A stretch of DNA of 20,584 bases from Gracilaria caudata (Eukaryota; Rhodophyta; Florideophyceae; Gracilariales; Gracilariaceae). A program made the position numbers and the translations under genes. This document shows, piece after piece, positions 1 to 8,539 of this stretch. The stretch is from positions 1 to 20,584 of the forward strand of contig JASCIV010000422.1 of the NCBI GenBank assembly GCA_030374735.1, written 5' to 3'. The notes under the pieces are model-generated. The model was given only the letters and a program-made list of their open reading frames with translations, was not told where the DNA came from and made no database searches. Numbering within the stretch: position 1 is the first letter of the stretch; each line of letters starts with the position of its first letter.

Positions 1-231
1 TCGCGGTTGGCGCACTCAAAATCGACAATTTTTGCTGTTCAATACTGAGCCCGTTTTGTTCATGGTTTACCTCACCCTACAGTAAGGCCTTTTGAAATGG
101 ATTGCCACGGTGGCATATTATTTAGTTTAATGTTAAAAAAAGTGTGGGTCATCATCACAGAACTTGTGCGCTGTTATGACACAAAAGCAGTTGCGGCGAT
201 CCGCGGATCAAGAAGGTAAGCACGCGCGATA
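1..231. other. Upstream flank of the phosphatase gene
   Basis: No gene is recognisable. The stretch is AT-rich around 100-150, with TTTAGTTTAATG and an A run, and becomes GC-rich just before the ATG at 232. It probably holds the promoter and 5' UTR of the following gene, but no single element can be named with confidence. Confidence 0.4.
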
Positions 232-1130
232 ATGGTCACCGCCACGATGGATCTGTCAGAGGAGGGCACGGAGTCGCTGCTATCGTTCGCGGTAGCGATC
301 GCAAAGCATGCCGGCACGCTGATCGAGACGGCGTTCAACGCAGCACGCACGGACGATTACGACCGCAAGTCGCCCACGGATCCCGTGACGGAGACCGACC
401 GCGCCGTAGAAGCGCTCATCTTAGACCGCATTCGCGAGCGCTTCCCCGAGCACAAGTTCATTGCGGAGGAGAGCGCGAGCGCCAACTGCTGGACGGATGA
501 GCCCACGTGGATCGTGGACCCCATCGACGGCACCGCCAATTGTAAGTGCTCACCCCGGCAGGCGCGGCGAGCTAGCGCAATGCGCAGTGACTGACTTCGT
601 GCGCAGTTGTGCACCGCATCCCCATGTGCGCGGTGAGCATTGCGCTGACGTACGAGAGGCGGCACATCGTGGGCGTGGTGTACAACCCGCTGCTCAACGA
701 GCTGTTCACGGCCACGCACCGCTCGGCGTCGCAGCTCAACGGGCGGCGCATCCGCGTGTCGACGGTCTCGGCGCTGTCGCGGGCGTGCGTGGCCACCGAG
801 GCGGGCTCGGAGCGCTCGGCCGAGAAGACGGGCTGGGTGCTGGACAACCTGCGCGCCGTGCTGCGCAGCGACGCGCAGTGCGTGCGCATGGTGGGCTCGT
901 GCGCGCTCAACATGGCCAACGTGGCGTGCGGGCGCGTGGACCTGCTGTACGAGCGCGGCCCATGGCCGTGGGACATGGCCGCGGGTGTGCTGCTCATCCG
1001 CCAGGCCGGCGGCGAGGTGCACGGCGGCGACGTGCTCGCCGGCCGCTGCCGCTTCTCGCTCACGGCGCGCAGCGTGCTGGCGTTTACGCCATCGCTGCAG
1101 CCGGAATTGGCGCGCAAGCTGCTGCTGTGA
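232..1130 (+). CDS. Inositol monophosphatase family protein, two exons
   Basis: Predicted Mg2+-dependent phosphatase that releases free myo-inositol from inositol monophosphate, feeding phosphoinositide synthesis; it may also act on related sugar phosphates. Exons are 232-541 and 607-1130, giving 277 aa, the usual length for the family. Visible motifs in order: TETDRAVE then FIAEES, the first metal-binding glutamates; WIVDPIDGTANF, motif A with the catalytic aspartates, interrupted by the intron inside the F codon; and WPWDMAAGVLLIRQAGGEV, motif B with the third metal-binding aspartate. Splicing joins ...GTAN to FVHRIPM, exactly as in relatives. The ATG at 232 is the first in frame; one at 247 is also possible. 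There is no obvious targeting peptide. The exons are much more GC-rich than the downstream spacer. Family assignment is secure; the exact substrate is inferred. Confidence 0.93.
542..606 (+). other. Intron of the inositol monophosphatase gene (65 nt)
   Basis: It begins GTAAGT and ends TGCGCAG, with a branch-like TGACTGAC about 18 nt before the acceptor. Removing it restores the DPIDGTANFVHR motif across the junction. Without splicing the frame stops at 594. It is a phase 1 intron. Confidence 0.9.
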
Positions 1131-2059
1131 TCATGATGATGATCACGATGACATTTTTCTTCGTTCTCTCTTTACAAGGGTACCGTCGTACTCGGCGCTC
1201 GAGTGATGTTCACAGCTGATATCAGTATCCATGAAAATTCTTTTCTGGATTGGCGATCACCAACGCTAACAAGTAAATATCAATTTTGCACACCTTTGAA
1301 ACAGCAATATGCCGTTCAAAGCCGTCTTTGATGCTTCTCAGCGTGAAGAACTTGGATTCCTGAGTGCACGTAGTTCTCGTCCCATCGTACGTGGCTAGAA
1401 TGAGAGCGATACTGAAAGTGGCTCAACGTACTGATCCTTGTATGGTGCGTCTCTCGACATAACGTCGCACTATTGCATTTGAAAGCGACCATGTGCTGCA
1501 ATTGCAGTAATATGGAAGTCCCAAGTCCCATTTTGGACGGGAACGTGGGTGGCTAACGTGTATGAGTGCTTCTTGTACTTGCGACCCCCGTTGCATTCAG
1601 GAGCACACAAGCTTTCACTCCCAGCGACGGAAGCAATCAAGTGGAGCTGTACCTACCTCTGACGAATGCACTGCCGTGGAAAGTCGGGGTCGCGGCAGTA
1701 ATGCAATACCTTCGTACATCCCGCCAGCAAAGTTGATACTTGTAATTCGCATCGGTAACCCCTCTCTTCTTCCTTCACAAAGTCAGGGTGAAGTGTGTGA
1801 AGTGTAGCACGAAGTGTACAGGAGAGATAAGTTCGCACGCTTGTGGAAACGATGTGCCACTTCTGAGTCTTGATTCGTTAAGGAAGCATATCTTTGCGCT
1901 TCTTCACTGAAGGTGCTCAAGCCACCAAGGTTGCGATGCTTTCTCTTCGACCCCACCACTTGCTGATAAGTATCATTTTTTTGCTCCTCATGAGAAATGA
2001 AAAGGTTCTACACCTCCTTGAGTCCACGACTACTGTCACGCAACAGCATTAGAAAGTCG
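1131..2059. other. Intergenic spacer without a supported gene
   Basis: The 929 bases lie between the 3' end of the phosphatase gene and the 3' end of the MED9-like gene, so both transcripts terminate here. It starts with a short ATGATG-rich run at 1134-1150. Open frames at 1562-1807 (+) and 1316-1531 (-) are short, with no family features. I see no tRNA-like structure or transposon motif. Confidence 0.5.
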
Positions 2060-2509
2060 TCACATACCCAATCCCATCATAGGGTCATCCTCAGTAACAA
2101 CGGCCAACCCTTCCGTGTTTTCTTGAGATGGAAAAACCAGTTCGGCGTCGACGCCATCGACAGGTCTTCCCTCGGGAATTGCTCTCTGCACCAAGACCCG
2201 AGATATGAGGTCATGCTTGCTGTACAGCTGCTGCAGGAGAAACTGCTTGCTCTCGAGGTTCTCTTTCAGGCGTTTGATTTCTGCGATCTGGTTGCGTCGC
2301 GTCAAACTGCCGCCTGGTAAAGCCTTCAAGGTGGCATCGCAGCTAATGAACTTGTCCTGAAGCTTTCGCAACGTGGATGTTATGGCTGTTTCATCCGCTC
2401 CTTCTTCGACTTCTTGCAAGGCATGGGCGACAATATCCATGAACCGAAACTGCTTGACAAACTCGAGCTCTTTCTCAGACAGCTCAGTCTTCTGCTCTTT
2501 GGTTGCCAT
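2060..2509 (-). CDS. MED9: Mediator complex subunit 9-like protein
   Basis: Small protein of 149 aa, starting at the ATG read from 2509 (MATKEQ). MED9 is a middle-module subunit of Mediator, which links transcription factors to RNA polymerase II in the nucleus. The central part, about residues 40-95, fits the family: a helix with LRKLQDKF, then a short LPGGSLTRRNQ turn, then a predicted coiled coil with IAEIKRLKENLESKQFLLQQ. The LPG turn followed by a Q-x3-I-x2-L helix ending in K-x2-LL is typical of Med9/Cse2. The C-terminus is acidic and methionine/glycine-rich (MMGLGM). The frame continues upstream to 2611, but that extension lacks family features. Med9 is poorly conserved, so another short coiled-coil subunit is possible. 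It is divergent from the carrier gene, with 460 bp between the two ATGs. Confidence 0.55.
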   Translation of the reverse strand: MATKEQKTELSEKELEFVKQFRFMDIVAHALQEVEEGADETAITSTLRKLQDKFISCDATLKALPGGSLTRRNQIAEIKRLKENLESKQFLLQQLYSKHDLISRVLVQRAIPEGRPVDGVDAELVFPSQENTEGLAVVTEDDPMMGLGM

Positions 2510-2969
2510 GGTACCAGCTTCGTAATGAAGGAATACTCTCAGGGTCTGAGGAAGCAGCTTCCAGGACTTAGCAGTAATTTGTATCTTACCTTCGGTAAGA
2601 TACACCTGCAATGTTACGAAAGGCAGCCCTTCGGGTCAGGGACGGGGTAAAACACTACAAGGGTAGCGTAGAATTTGGCCCCGGTCGCATGGGCCAGGAC
2701 AGAAATGTGCAAAATGCGGATCAACGCGAATTTGTGTGGGCAGTTTTACATACGCTGCAGACGCCGACGGAAATGCCGCATCGTCATCTCATCTCGAGCA
2801 CATATTGATCACATCTCTCGTGCTCAATTGGCTTGGACTAGGCTCACCACGCCCACGCAAGTTCCTGTGCCTACAACTAAGGCTCGAATTCAAAGCCACT
2901 AAAGGCAACTGCGTCTTGGCGTCAACCCAGTCATTCATTCCGATTCAAGACGGACAACATTTGCGCAAG
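2510..2969. promoter_or_regulatory. Shared divergent upstream region (MED9-like / carrier)
   Basis: The 460 bases separate two divergent ATGs and must hold both promoters or 5' UTRs. An inverted repeat, TCTTACCTTCGGTAAGA, lies at about 2582-2598. The carrier frame stays open back to 2736 but has no ATG before 2970. No clear TATA box is visible. Confidence 0.45.
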
Positions 2970-3926
2970 ATGAGCCCGCCAGCTCGAGCCAGCCGGGATG
3001 AACGATCCGTCCCGCTTGCACGCGTAACGGGCAGTGCGTTTGCCGGAGTTGTAGAGCTTTTCGGTTTCCATCCTGTTGATACTGTAGCGAAACGGCTCAT
3101 GAACTCCCCAGAAACAATTCGCACGCGCGGAGTGTCTACGGCGGTGGCCATGGAAGGCTACTCTCGTATCATCTTTCGAGAAGCCCATGATGCCGGCGCT
3201 TTCAAAAAGTATACGTCTTTGTTCCCTGGTCTGTCATTTGCCGCCGGTTATAAGATCTTGCAGAGAGTATACAAGTTTGGTGGACAACCGTTTGTTCGAG
3301 AGATGATGGAACGCCGATTTGGATCAAGTGTAGAAAAGGCAGTTGGCGGGGATAAGGGAAGAGCAAAAATGTGGATCCATGCGATCAGTGGCGCTGCTGT
3401 TGGCGTTGGGGAAGTAGCGCTTTTGCCCTTAGATGTGCTGAAGATCAAAAGTCAAAACAATCCCGAAGCTCTACGAGGTCGAGGACTACTAACCATATTA
3501 CGTGAAGAACGGATATCAGGATTGTACAGAGGTGCTGGTTGGACTGCCGCACGAAACGCTCCAGGAAGTTTTGCGCTGTTTGGAGCTTCTGCATTCGTCA
3601 AGGAGCGTGTGCTCGGGTTGAAAAACTTCAACGACGCCACTTTTGCGCAAAACTTTGTAGCCTCTGCAGCTGGGGGAATCGCGAGTATTACGGTTGCTAG
3701 TCCGCTGGATGTGATCAAGACAAGGTTGCAGACTAGAGATTTTGAGAGCGGCGAGAGTGGGTTTAGGATCCTACGTGACCTGCTGAGAAAGGAAGGGCCC
3801 AGTGCTCTGTTCAAGGGCTTGGTGCCTAAGATCCTAGTTGTGGGTCCTAAGCTGGTTTTCAGTTTCACCATAGCTCAGCACATGATATCGGTACTTGAAC
3901 AGAGTATGGCCGGATCCCGTGCATAA
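2970..3926 (+). CDS. GGC1: Mitochondrial GTP/GDP carrier (GGC1 type)
   Basis: Member of the mitochondrial carrier family (SLC25), 318 aa, in the inner mitochondrial membrane. Yeast Ggc1/Yhm1 imports GTP into the matrix in exchange for GDP and affects mitochondrial iron balance and nucleic acid synthesis. The three carrier signatures are present: HPVDTVAKR at residues 34-42, LPLDVLKIK at 152-160 and SPLDVIKTR at 244-252, so all three two-helix repeats are complete. Assignment to GGC1 rests on long diagnostic segments: LFPGLSFAAGYKILQRVYK near 84-102, GQPF at 105-108, LYRGAGWTAARNAPGSFALF at 185-204, and GPKLVFSF near the end. The ATG at 2970 gives the normal family N-terminus; the frame extends upstream to 2736 only through a GTG codon and unrelated sequence. 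No intron. Confidence 0.92.
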   Translation: MSPPARASRDERSVPLARVTGSAFAGVVELFGFHPVDTVAKRLMNSPETIRTRGVSTAVAMEGYSRIIFREAHDAGAFKKYTSLFPGLSFAAGYKILQRVYKFGGQPFVREMMERRFGSSVEKAVGGDKGRAKMWIHAISGAAVGVGEVALLPLDVLKIKSQNNPEALRGRGLLTILREERISGLYRGAGWTAARNAPGSFALFGASAFVKERVLGLKNFNDATFAQNFVASAAGGIASITVASPLDVIKTRLQTRDFESGESGFRILRDLLRKEGPSALFKGLVPKILVVGPKLVFSFTIAQHMISVLEQSMAGSRA

Positions 3927-4651
3927 CATGGAAAGGATTTTGTCAACTGGCCACAAATCAGGACGGGATAGCACACAACCCTTGGATGCCGGGGCACCTA
4001 ACTGGACATAGGACGGCCGATAGGACGAAGACACCCGTTTTGCACACATTCTAAGCCCTAATACAGTTTCCGAGTTTGGAAAGAACATGATGTTCCCATG
4101 CATTTGTAGCAGAGGTAAAAATCAAGCTGAACTCATATTAGCAGCATTGAAACCAGAACGATTGTGGCTGCATTTCCTGGCACCTTCACGCAAATTTATC
4201 AGCATTAACGTCTCATTGTTAGATCGTTGAACAACGCTGGCAAAGACGTACACTGCTGTCAATTCATCCCATATATGTACTCAGGAAATCAGGAATCAGG
4301 AATGAAACGGCCGTGCTGGACGGCCCGCTTGGTGCGAATGGTTGCTATATTTCCTGGCATCTAACAACCTTCAGAACAAATCTAAACAATTCAGTCGAGG
4401 CTTCGATCAACTACCGCAATTCAATTGACAAACCTCTTCAAGGCACAAGTGAGCTAAAGACGTATGCGTTCATCGGATTTGTGTCCGCGCTCTACAAATT
4501 GCTTCTTGGTACGACAGCCATGCACCTCGGAACTCAACACTATTTAAGCGAGGGGAAACTGGACTTCCGCTCCGCGATTTTCCGTTGCTCAGCACGAAGA
4601 GTCATCGACTGCCCCCGATAATACCAGTTCTTTCTCGTATCAAACATCACT
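3927..4651. other. Intergenic region with promoter of the HHE-like gene
   Basis: The 725 bases hold the 3' UTR of the carrier gene and the promoter of the next gene. An open frame at 4313-4621 (+) has no recognisable domain and overlaps the likely promoter. Nothing else is supported. Confidence 0.45.
4541..4548 (+). promoter_or_regulatory. TATA-like element upstream of the HHE-like gene
   Basis: The sequence TATTTAAG lies about 104 bp before the ATG at 4652 and is followed by pyrimidine-rich DNA that could contain the start site. It is a consensus match only. A near-identical TATTTAAGA recurs at 10259-10267 in the insert upstream of RNase H copy 3. Confidence 0.35.
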
Positions 4652-5851
4652 ATGCACAAATTGCTGTCCCTGAAAAGATCATCCGGCGATGATGCTGAAA
4701 ACCAACCACCGTCAAACAATGAAAACCCCGGACATCCCCTCTTTTCAATCACATCGACAGACCCGGAAGAACGCAGACAGAGTATCTTTCGTCGCATGTT
4801 TTCATCCAATCCTGAGGTGAGGTCCCCTTCTAACACTATTGTGGGCAAGAAGTATTCGATGGCACCCCCGAATTACGAGAAGCTTTTCCTCGTTATGGAT
4901 CCTGAGGCACTCGTGCCCGCCAGGCTTGAACCTGGACATCCTCTCTACGTCTCCTCTCTGACAGATGATGCAATTCGGAACGAACTAAAAGACATGTATT
5001 ACATTTTGGGCAACATGGACCAGCGACCGTTGATGCTCACGACAGCCGATACAACCCTCTTTTTCAACTGGTTTGCCGTGCTTTACTCAGTTATCAGCGA
5101 AGTGTTTTACCTAGAAGAGGCGGTTTTGTTCAGCTGGATAGAACGTGCAGATGAATTAACTGACGAGCAGCGCAAGTGGGAGAAAAAGCCAGCTCCGATC
5201 AGAGGGGATCTCTCGGAGGGAAGACGCAAAAAGAAGCATGGTGCTATACTAGCCATCTCCTCGGAAATCATTCGCTACGGTTCTCGATTCCAGGGCCGTC
5301 CAGTGATGCAGGAGCTGCCTCAGTTGGGCGTGCTCGTGCGCAACCTAGTGGCGGAACTTCACGCATATTTTGATCTGAAGAAGTTAGAACTGCCGAGGTT
5401 GATTTCGAAACGGTTCTCCGGCAGACAGGCAGGCGCGCTGGAAAAGAAGTTCTGGGCCACGATTCGACAAATGGAGCATCCGGCGTATCTGGTGTCGGCC
5501 ATGACGAGCTCCATGGATCGACGAAGCATTCGTCGAATCAAGAACAAGTTCTTCCCAGCGCACACTCGACGGCTGCTTCAGAAGTGGGTGGGTACGTATC
5601 AGGAGAATCACAAGTCGATTGTGATAGAATTCAACCAGCGACTAATTGAGTCTCACAGGGAACGGGAGAAGCAACTGGAGGAGAACGAGTATGCTAGGGC
5701 ACACGCGCAGGAACAGCAAGCGTTAATCGCTGAGTTTGCTGCTGCTGATGGCCATGTGGCCGGAAACGACAGTCGCGCTCAAAGCTGTGCTAGTACGTTT
5801 CACGACAGTTTCAGTGCGTCCCAAAGCAGACAGGTGATATCTGCGGTGTAG
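4652..5851 (+). CDS. Hemerythrin-like (HHE) helical domain protein
   Basis: Protein of 399 aa, single exon, with an ATG at 4652. The N-terminal ~75 residues are polar and low in complexity (SGDDAENQPPSNNENPG). Residues ~110-320 are mostly helical and resemble the hemerythrin/HHE four-helix bundle: FYLEEAVLFSWI near 158-170 aligns with the H-x-x-x-E-E-x-x-L-F helix, and LHAYFDLKKLELPRLI near 235-252 with the second H-x3-E helix that leads into LP-L-I. Several iron-ligand positions appear replaced (Y and D where H or E is expected), so metal binding is doubtful. A second basic helical block (RSIRRIKNKFFPAHTRR) and a charged coiled coil rich in E and Q follow; the C-terminus is Ser-rich. No signal peptide or membrane segment is seen. 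Function is unknown; the fold assignment is from pattern only and could be wrong. Confidence 0.5.
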   Translation: MHKLLSLKRSSGDDAENQPPSNNENPGHPLFSITSTDPEERRQSIFRRMFSSNPEVRSPSNTIVGKKYSMAPPNYEKLFLVMDPEALVPARLEPGHPLYVSSLTDDAIRNELKDMYYILGNMDQRPLMLTTADTTLFFNWFAVLYSVISEVFYLEEAVLFSWIERADELTDEQRKWEKKPAPIRGDLSEGRRKKKHGAILAISSEIIRYGSRFQGRPVMQELPQLGVLVRNLVAELHAYFDLKKLELPRLISKRFSGRQAGALEKKFWATIRQMEHPAYLVSAMTSSMDRRSIRRIKNKFFPAHTRRLLQKWVGTYQENHKSIVIEFNQRLIESHREREKQLEENEYARAHAQEQQALIAEFAAADGHVAGNDSRAQSCASTFHDSFSASQSRQVISAV

Positions 5852-6319
5852 ACAACTCTTGCTTGTGACTAACATGCTCTATTACTATCACTAGTTAACT
5901 CACGTAAATCTGCCAACGCGTTGGCCATGTAGATTTCCTTTGCGTAGTCCTTTCTTTTTATGGGTATAGCCCGCAAGTGTCGATCAGATTGCCGAAATAG
6001 GGCAATGGAGGGTGCTACATGGGACACGGATAACACTTCAATCCTACTTGGATCATCCATGTGTTTCGGAATCGGACTTCGATAGGAGATTCCGACGAGC
6101 GGTACATGACCATTACCATCACTTCCGCCGGTGAAGTCAGACTGCGCACGCAGCGCTCAACTATTACCAAGCCGAATTGAACTGTGTCGAAGTAACGTGC
6201 GGGCTTCATAAAGAGAGAAAGAGGGCACTGAACTTACCCTCATGTCGATGACTTTCCTGCTCGAACCCTTTGGTACGAAAGAAACCTAGGCCCTATCTGT
6301 GCAAACCACGACCGTCTTG
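5852..6319. promoter_or_regulatory. Diverged 5' flank of RNase H copy 1
   Basis: The first ~90 bases are the 3' end of the preceding gene. From about 5950 the sequence aligns, with gaps, to the flanks of copies 2 and 3: shared pieces include TAGCCCGCAAG near 5968, GATCAGATTGCCGAA near 5984, and AACCCTTTGGTACGAAAG near 6265. It is therefore the oldest version of the duplicated upstream region. Short antisense open frames here are not conserved between copies. Confidence 0.6.
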
Positions 6320-7354
6320 ATGTGTTCCTCCTGCGCCACATTTCCCAAACCCTCCTTATCGCTGGAAATCAGTACAGACGGAAGTTTCTCATATAATGGC
6401 AAACCATCTGCCCGCGGTGGCTGGGGTGTTGCCATAGTGTTATCAGACAGTGTCATTGGCCACCAAGTCCGCGGAGAAATCCGTGCCCCTCTTGACGTCG
6501 AGTGCGATTGTTGTAAGCGGAGTAGTTGCCGAGCAGAGCTTCGAGCCGTGGAAGGGGCTCTTTATTTCATTCACGGAATGTGCCACCTGGGTCATGAACC
6601 AAAGTTATGCCATAAATTCGTCAGTAAACCTTCGGTCGATGGGTGGGTATCCGCTGTCATAAGAAGTGATTTACAGTCTGGTGTCGACGGTTTGAATGGG
6701 AAGAGTACGCCAAACAAGCATAAGGACTTGTGGAAGTTGATAAACGGATGCAAGGGCTGTCTGCTCAACAATGGCTGCCATTTGCAGTTCCATCATGTGC
6801 ATGCGCATCGCGGTGATGAGCAAAACGAACTCGCGGATAGGTTGGCCAAAATTGCAGCCGATGAGCGGCCAGGCATGTACTCCGCTAAGTGTCTGAAGTG
6901 TCCCCTCGAGTTCCATAGGCGCGAAGACCTTCCCGAACACTTTAAGAATGTTCATTTTTTGCGTTATCCAGAGGAGGAGCCCGATCTCGCCAATTACGCG
7001 GAGAAAACGGAGGATGAAAAGGTTGTAATATGTTCGATCTGTTCTAAACGACTTAAAACACTGTGTGGTTTGCGAGATCATGTTCGCGACAAACACGGCA
7101 TCAAGTGCAAGAAAACGGGTGATGAAAAGGTTGCAATATGTCCGGTGTGTTCGAAACGATTTAAAGCACTATGTGGTTTGCGAGATCATGTTCGCGACAA
7201 ACACGGCATCAAGTGCAAGAAAGCGGGTGATGGAAAGGTTGCAATATGTTCGGTGTGTTCGAAACGACTTAGAACACCGTGTGGTTTGCGAGATCATCTT
7301 CGCGACAAACACGGCATAACGGATGATGAAAAGGTTGCAATATGTCCGACTTAA
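6320..7354 (+). CDS. RNase H domain fused to C2H2 zinc fingers, copy 1
   Basis: Predicted protein of 344 aa from the ATG at 6320; upstream in-frame codons back to 6299 lack an ATG. The RNase H domain spans about residues 13-180 and would cut the RNA strand of RNA-DNA hybrids. Its four acidic residues are visible: D20 in STDGS, E in RAELRA, D in VIRSD, and D in NELADRLAKIA following a HAHRGDEQ loop. A C-x2-C-x5-C-H cluster sits just before the last motif. C2H2 fingers follow: one of the type C-x2-C-x12-H-x4-H (CLKC...HFKNVH), then three near-identical ones coded by a 108-bp repeat, each with a CGLRDH-x-RDKHG tail. The frame ends at 7352-7354 inside a damaged fourth repeat; open sequence resumes in another frame to a TGA at 7408-7410. 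It is the most diverged of the three paralogues. Cellular role and localisation are unknown. Confidence 0.8.
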   Translation: MCSSCATFPKPSLSLEISTDGSFSYNGKPSARGGWGVAIVLSDSVIGHQVRGEIRAPLDVECDCCKRSSCRAELRAVEGALYFIHGMCHLGHEPKLCHKFVSKPSVDGWVSAVIRSDLQSGVDGLNGKSTPNKHKDLWKLINGCKGCLLNNGCHLQFHHVHAHRGDEQNELADRLAKIAADERPGMYSAKCLKCPLEFHRREDLPEHFKNVHFLRYPEEEPDLANYAEKTEDEKVVICSICSKRLKTLCGLRDHVRDKHGIKCKKTGDEKVAICPVCSKRFKALCGLRDHVRDKHGIKCKKAGDGKVAICSVCSKRLRTPCGLRDHLRDKHGITDDEKVAICPT

Positions 7355-7407
7355 AAACGTGTGGTTTGCAGGATCATCTTCGCGACAAACACGGCATCAA
7401 GTGCAAG
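7013..7407 (+). repeat. Tandem 108-bp zinc-finger repeat, last unit damaged
   Basis: Units start at 7013, 7121, 7229 and 7325 with GATGAAAAGGTTG or a close variant. Units 1 and 2 are exactly 108 bp (36 codons). Unit 3 is 96 bp because 12 bp of the linker are lost in frame. Unit 4 lacks 16 bp net after position 7348 relative to unit 3, which removes the second cysteine region and shifts the frame. Each intact unit encodes one C2H2 finger. Confidence 0.9.
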
Positions 7408-7504
7408 TGAGCTGCACGCTTCTGCTCACATCCCACAACCGCTGCACTCTGCTGCACTGCAGCGCTATCGTGGATACTAGTCGCGAGGTGTGCTTAACCA
7501 CCGC

Positions 7505-7534
7505 AGCACGACTCGTGCTTGCGCAATCGATTGC
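7505..7534. repeat. Two adjacent perfect palindromes
   Basis: AGCACGACTCGTGCT (7505-7519, seven-base arms and a one-base centre) is followed at once by GCAATCGATTGC (7523-7534). TTGCAA-containing words then recur to about 7600. The role is unknown; a protein-binding cluster or a terminator-like structure are both possible. Confidence 0.5.
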
Positions 7535-7679
7535 AAATTGCAAATTGCACTTTCTTGAGACGGTTGCAAAGAGATTGCGTTTCAAGCATTGATTGCAATA
7601 ACAACTGGCAAACTTTTTAAGCCGTTTCACTGTAAAACAACATTTCACTCATTGAAAGCAAACCTTCCCCACTTGCGCT

Positions 7680-8070
7680 TTCTTCTTCTTTCTTTATTGT
7701 GGAAGTTGTGCTCTAGTTCCTAACACAACCAAGCAGCACCTAAAGGTACTTCTCTCTCCTTAAAAAGGCCAGGAATCGACGTGGCGCTTCCAGTATCAAA
7801 TCTCTAAACGACTTTTGGCGGTACTCTCGACGGCCGCAAAAGATTTCGCTTCGGCTCGCATTTGTCAAAGGACAACGAAATACAACGTGCTCGCAGTCTT
7901 TTTTGACTCGTAGGACACAAATCGCAACGCAGCATCTTGTTCTCTAGGTAGCTCGGTCCCGGGTGCAGCTTAGGCGTGTGCCCAGTGTAGAACTGCGCTT
8001 TCTCTTGCTGTATTTCTGCTGTACTACATTTAGCTTGAACCGGCATTGCAGTGATGTATTCGCACCACAC
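7680..8070 (-). mobile_element. 5'-truncated non-LTR retrotransposon 3' end, decayed
   Basis: Read on the minus strand, one frame carries AQFYTGHTPKLHPG and then a C-x2-C pair (CDLCPTS), as at the C-terminal zinc-knuckle end of LINE-type ORF2 proteins. After a frameshift near 7910 a second frame continues with SEIFCGRREY and ends LEAPRRFLAFLRREKYL at a TAG (7742-7740); a helix with PRRFLAFLR is a common final element of such proteins. An AATAAAG and an A-rich run (complement of 7678-7697) lie at the 3' end. Everything upstream in the element (endonuclease, RT core) is missing. No target-site duplication was identified. It is inactive. Clade is not assignable from this tail. Confidence 0.65.
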
Positions 8071-8539
8071 ACACAGATTTCTGGGATGTGGATGCTGTGC
8101 AGCAGGCTCATTTATTAGTCAAGAACTCTACTGAGCACTGACTAGCATTTAGCAAAAGGACTTGTTGAGCTTTGGGGTTGATTCAGAATAGAATTGTTCT
8201 TGATGACGACTGAGAGTGATTGCCCGTGCAGCTTAATTGCAATTTCAGATTGCTCTCTAACCTGTTCCGATGGCAATCTCACTTGCTTCTCTCAAGATAA
8301 AGATGGATGCTGGCAGTCAATCGTTTGCCAGCATATTTGCACCCCTGTTAAACCTGTACCAGTTTGAGCGGAGCGTGAGCACTGCAGCACGCGAACTAAA
8401 TGACTGTGGTGCGACGGGAGACGCCCAGTGGTCGGAAGGTGAACGTGTTGGCGGGAGTCCGTGACAGTACGCTTGCAGACAGCAAACGCATACTGCGACG
8501 GTAACGCTACCAGTAAGGGCCGTTCTTAGCAGAAAAATT

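Noticed and set aside
357..1117. Long antisense frames across the phosphatase gene
   Set aside because: They are mirrored by the GC-rich coding strand, have arginine/histidine-rich composition and no domain; the plus-strand protein is clearly real.
1562..1807. 81-codon plus-strand frame
   Set aside because: No recognisable motif, no neighbour context and no sign of conserved coding.
2736..2969. N-terminal extension of the carrier
   Set aside because: It begins with GTG, contains no ATG, and lies outside the family's normal length.
4313..4621. 102-codon frame upstream of the HHE-like gene
   Set aside because: It lacks an in-frame ATG at its start, overlaps the probable promoter and has no domain.
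7013..7407. CRISPR-like regularity of the 108-bp repeat
   Set aside because: Units are adjacent without unique spacers and encode zinc fingers in a eukaryotic gene.
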